NCBI RefSeq assembly: GCF_900104455.1
Contig: NZ_FNHB01000007.1
Location: 158,291 to 222,290, forward strand
From: Dendrosporobacter quercicolus
GTDB lineage: Bacteria; Bacillota; Negativicutes; DSM-1736; Dendrosporobacteraceae
DNA: 64,000 bases
Reading direction: 5' to 3'
In this document: one piece after another, positions 63,417 through 64,000 of the stretch
How the letters are laid out: each line of letters begins with the position of its first letter
How positions within the stretch are numbered: position 1 is the stretch's first letter
Made by a program: the position numbers and the translations under genes
The notes under the pieces: model-generated
The model's input: only the letters and a program-made list of their open reading frames with translations
Told to the model about the DNA's origin: nothing
Databases searched by the model: none

Positions 63417-64000
63417 ATGGAAGCAATGATTCATCAGTATCCGTGGCTAGACGAACTTTTAATGGGGTTTCTCGGACTTTCCTGGAAACATGTCGTAATG
63501 TGGGCGATTGGGGCTGTCCTCATCTATCTTGCCGTAAAGCATGATTATGAGCCGGCGCTGTTATTGCCGATCGGGTTTGGCTCAATTCTGGCCAATATCC
63601 CCCATTCTTCCGCAGTATCAAATATACCGGGCGAGCAGGGCTTCCTGGTTGTACTGTATAATGCCGGTATTGCCAATGAACTTTTCCCGGTACTTATATT
63701 TATCGCGATCGGGGCGATGTGCGACTTTACGCCGCTGATCCGCCGCCCTTCGGTCATGCTGTTTGCGGCGGCGGCGCAATTCGGCATCTTTGCGACCGCC
63801 ATCGGGGCGACGCTGGTGGGCTTTTCCTTTGAGCATGCGGCGTCCATCGGGATTATTGGTGCGGCGGACGGCCCGACAACCATTTATGTCGCCAGCCGTT
63901 TCGCCAAAGACCTGTTAGGCCCGCTGTCGGTGGCGGCGTATTCGTATATGTCGCTGGTGCCGGTCATCCAGCCGCCGGTCATCAGGGCGCTGACGACCGA
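63417..64000 (+). CDS. oadB: Sodium-pump decarboxylase beta subunit, 3' end cut by the window
   Basis: The first 194 residues of a membrane subunit of an oxaloacetate, methylmalonyl-CoA or glutaconyl-CoA decarboxylase that pumps sodium outward. ALLLPIGFGSILANIPHS near residue 47, GIIGAADGPTTIYVASR near residue 144 (with the conserved Asp) and LVPVIQPPVIRALTT at the window end are family-defining. GGAGG lies upstream of ATG 63417, and the frame is open to the last base. After citrate lyase and a citrate carrier, oxaloacetate is the most likely substrate. Confidence 0.92.
   Translation, partial: MEAMIHQYPWLDELLMGFLGLSWKHVVMWAIGAVLIYLAVKHDYEPALLLPIGFGSILANIPHSSAVSNIPGEQGFLVVLYNAGIANELFPVLIFIAIGAMCDFTPLIRRPSVMLFAAAAQFGIFATAIGATLVGFSFEHAASIGIIGAADGPTTIYVASRFAKDLLGPLSVAAYSYMSLVPVIQPPVIRALTT

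Overview
The window reads as chromosomal DNA of a diderm, spore-forming member of the Firmicutes, most likely the Negativicutes (Sporomusaceae type). A TonB-dependent outer-membrane receptor sits in the same 64 kb as a SpoVR/PrkA/YhbH operon, a T-box leader, an ANTAR-type EutV/EutW pair and a ferredoxin-linked 2-oxoacid oxidoreductase. The metabolism is that of an anaerobe: anaerobic heme breakdown, Kor-type oxidoreductase, citrate lyase with a decarboxylase sodium pump, and ethanolamine ammonia-lyase. Genes are dense and lie in short operons separated by clear intrinsic terminators. No rRNA, tRNA, CRISPR array, prophage or complete insertion sequence was seen.

Layout. 1-1158: the end of a MacB-type permease. 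1240-3822 (minus): a large AAA ATPase with a C-terminal RyR domain. 3871-4541: a MITE-like repeat, two Fur-box-like sites, a strong promoter and a terminator-bearing leader, leading into a heme operon (4619-8984: binding protein, HutW/ChuW-type radical SAM enzyme, TonB receptor). 9046-10735: GntR regulator and EmrE-type exporter. 10971-12614: secreted protein made of five about 98-residue repeats. 12768-15123: ornithine/alanine racemase, GNAT acetyltransferase, SDR. 15602-19536: hemolysin III and an OpuA glycine betaine importer. 19765-28044: an unassigned sugar-acid cluster (2-hydroxyacid dehydrogenase, class II aldolase, FGGY kinase, GntP permease, an MCP fused to a DctP binding domain, RpiR regulator). 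28477-32934: prkA-yhbH-spoVR. 33074-39135: CstA, KorAB, iron alcohol dehydrogenase.

39325-39390 is a perfect 66-bp palindrome. 39475-42882: histidine kinase with TctB and TctA. 43130-45579: a NitT/TauT-type ABC importer. 45727-48461: a DMT exporter and an SSS symporter, the latter behind a T-box leader with one specifier stem and two T-box/terminator modules. 48607-50410: an unknown secreted protein and a decayed sensor/LytTR remnant. 50805-58231: a compact ethanolamine operon (EutW, EutV, permease, EutA, EutB, EutC) with no microcompartment genes in view. 58378-61225 (minus): citDEF. 61489-64000: CitMHS citrate carrier, an OadG-like small subunit and the start of a sodium-pump decarboxylase beta subunit.

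The most unusual items are the MCP-DctP fusion, a CitD that lacks the serine carrying the prosthetic group, the one-stem two-terminator T-box, the RyR-AAA protein, and an ANTAR-like hairpin overlapping the terminator before the ethanolamine permease.
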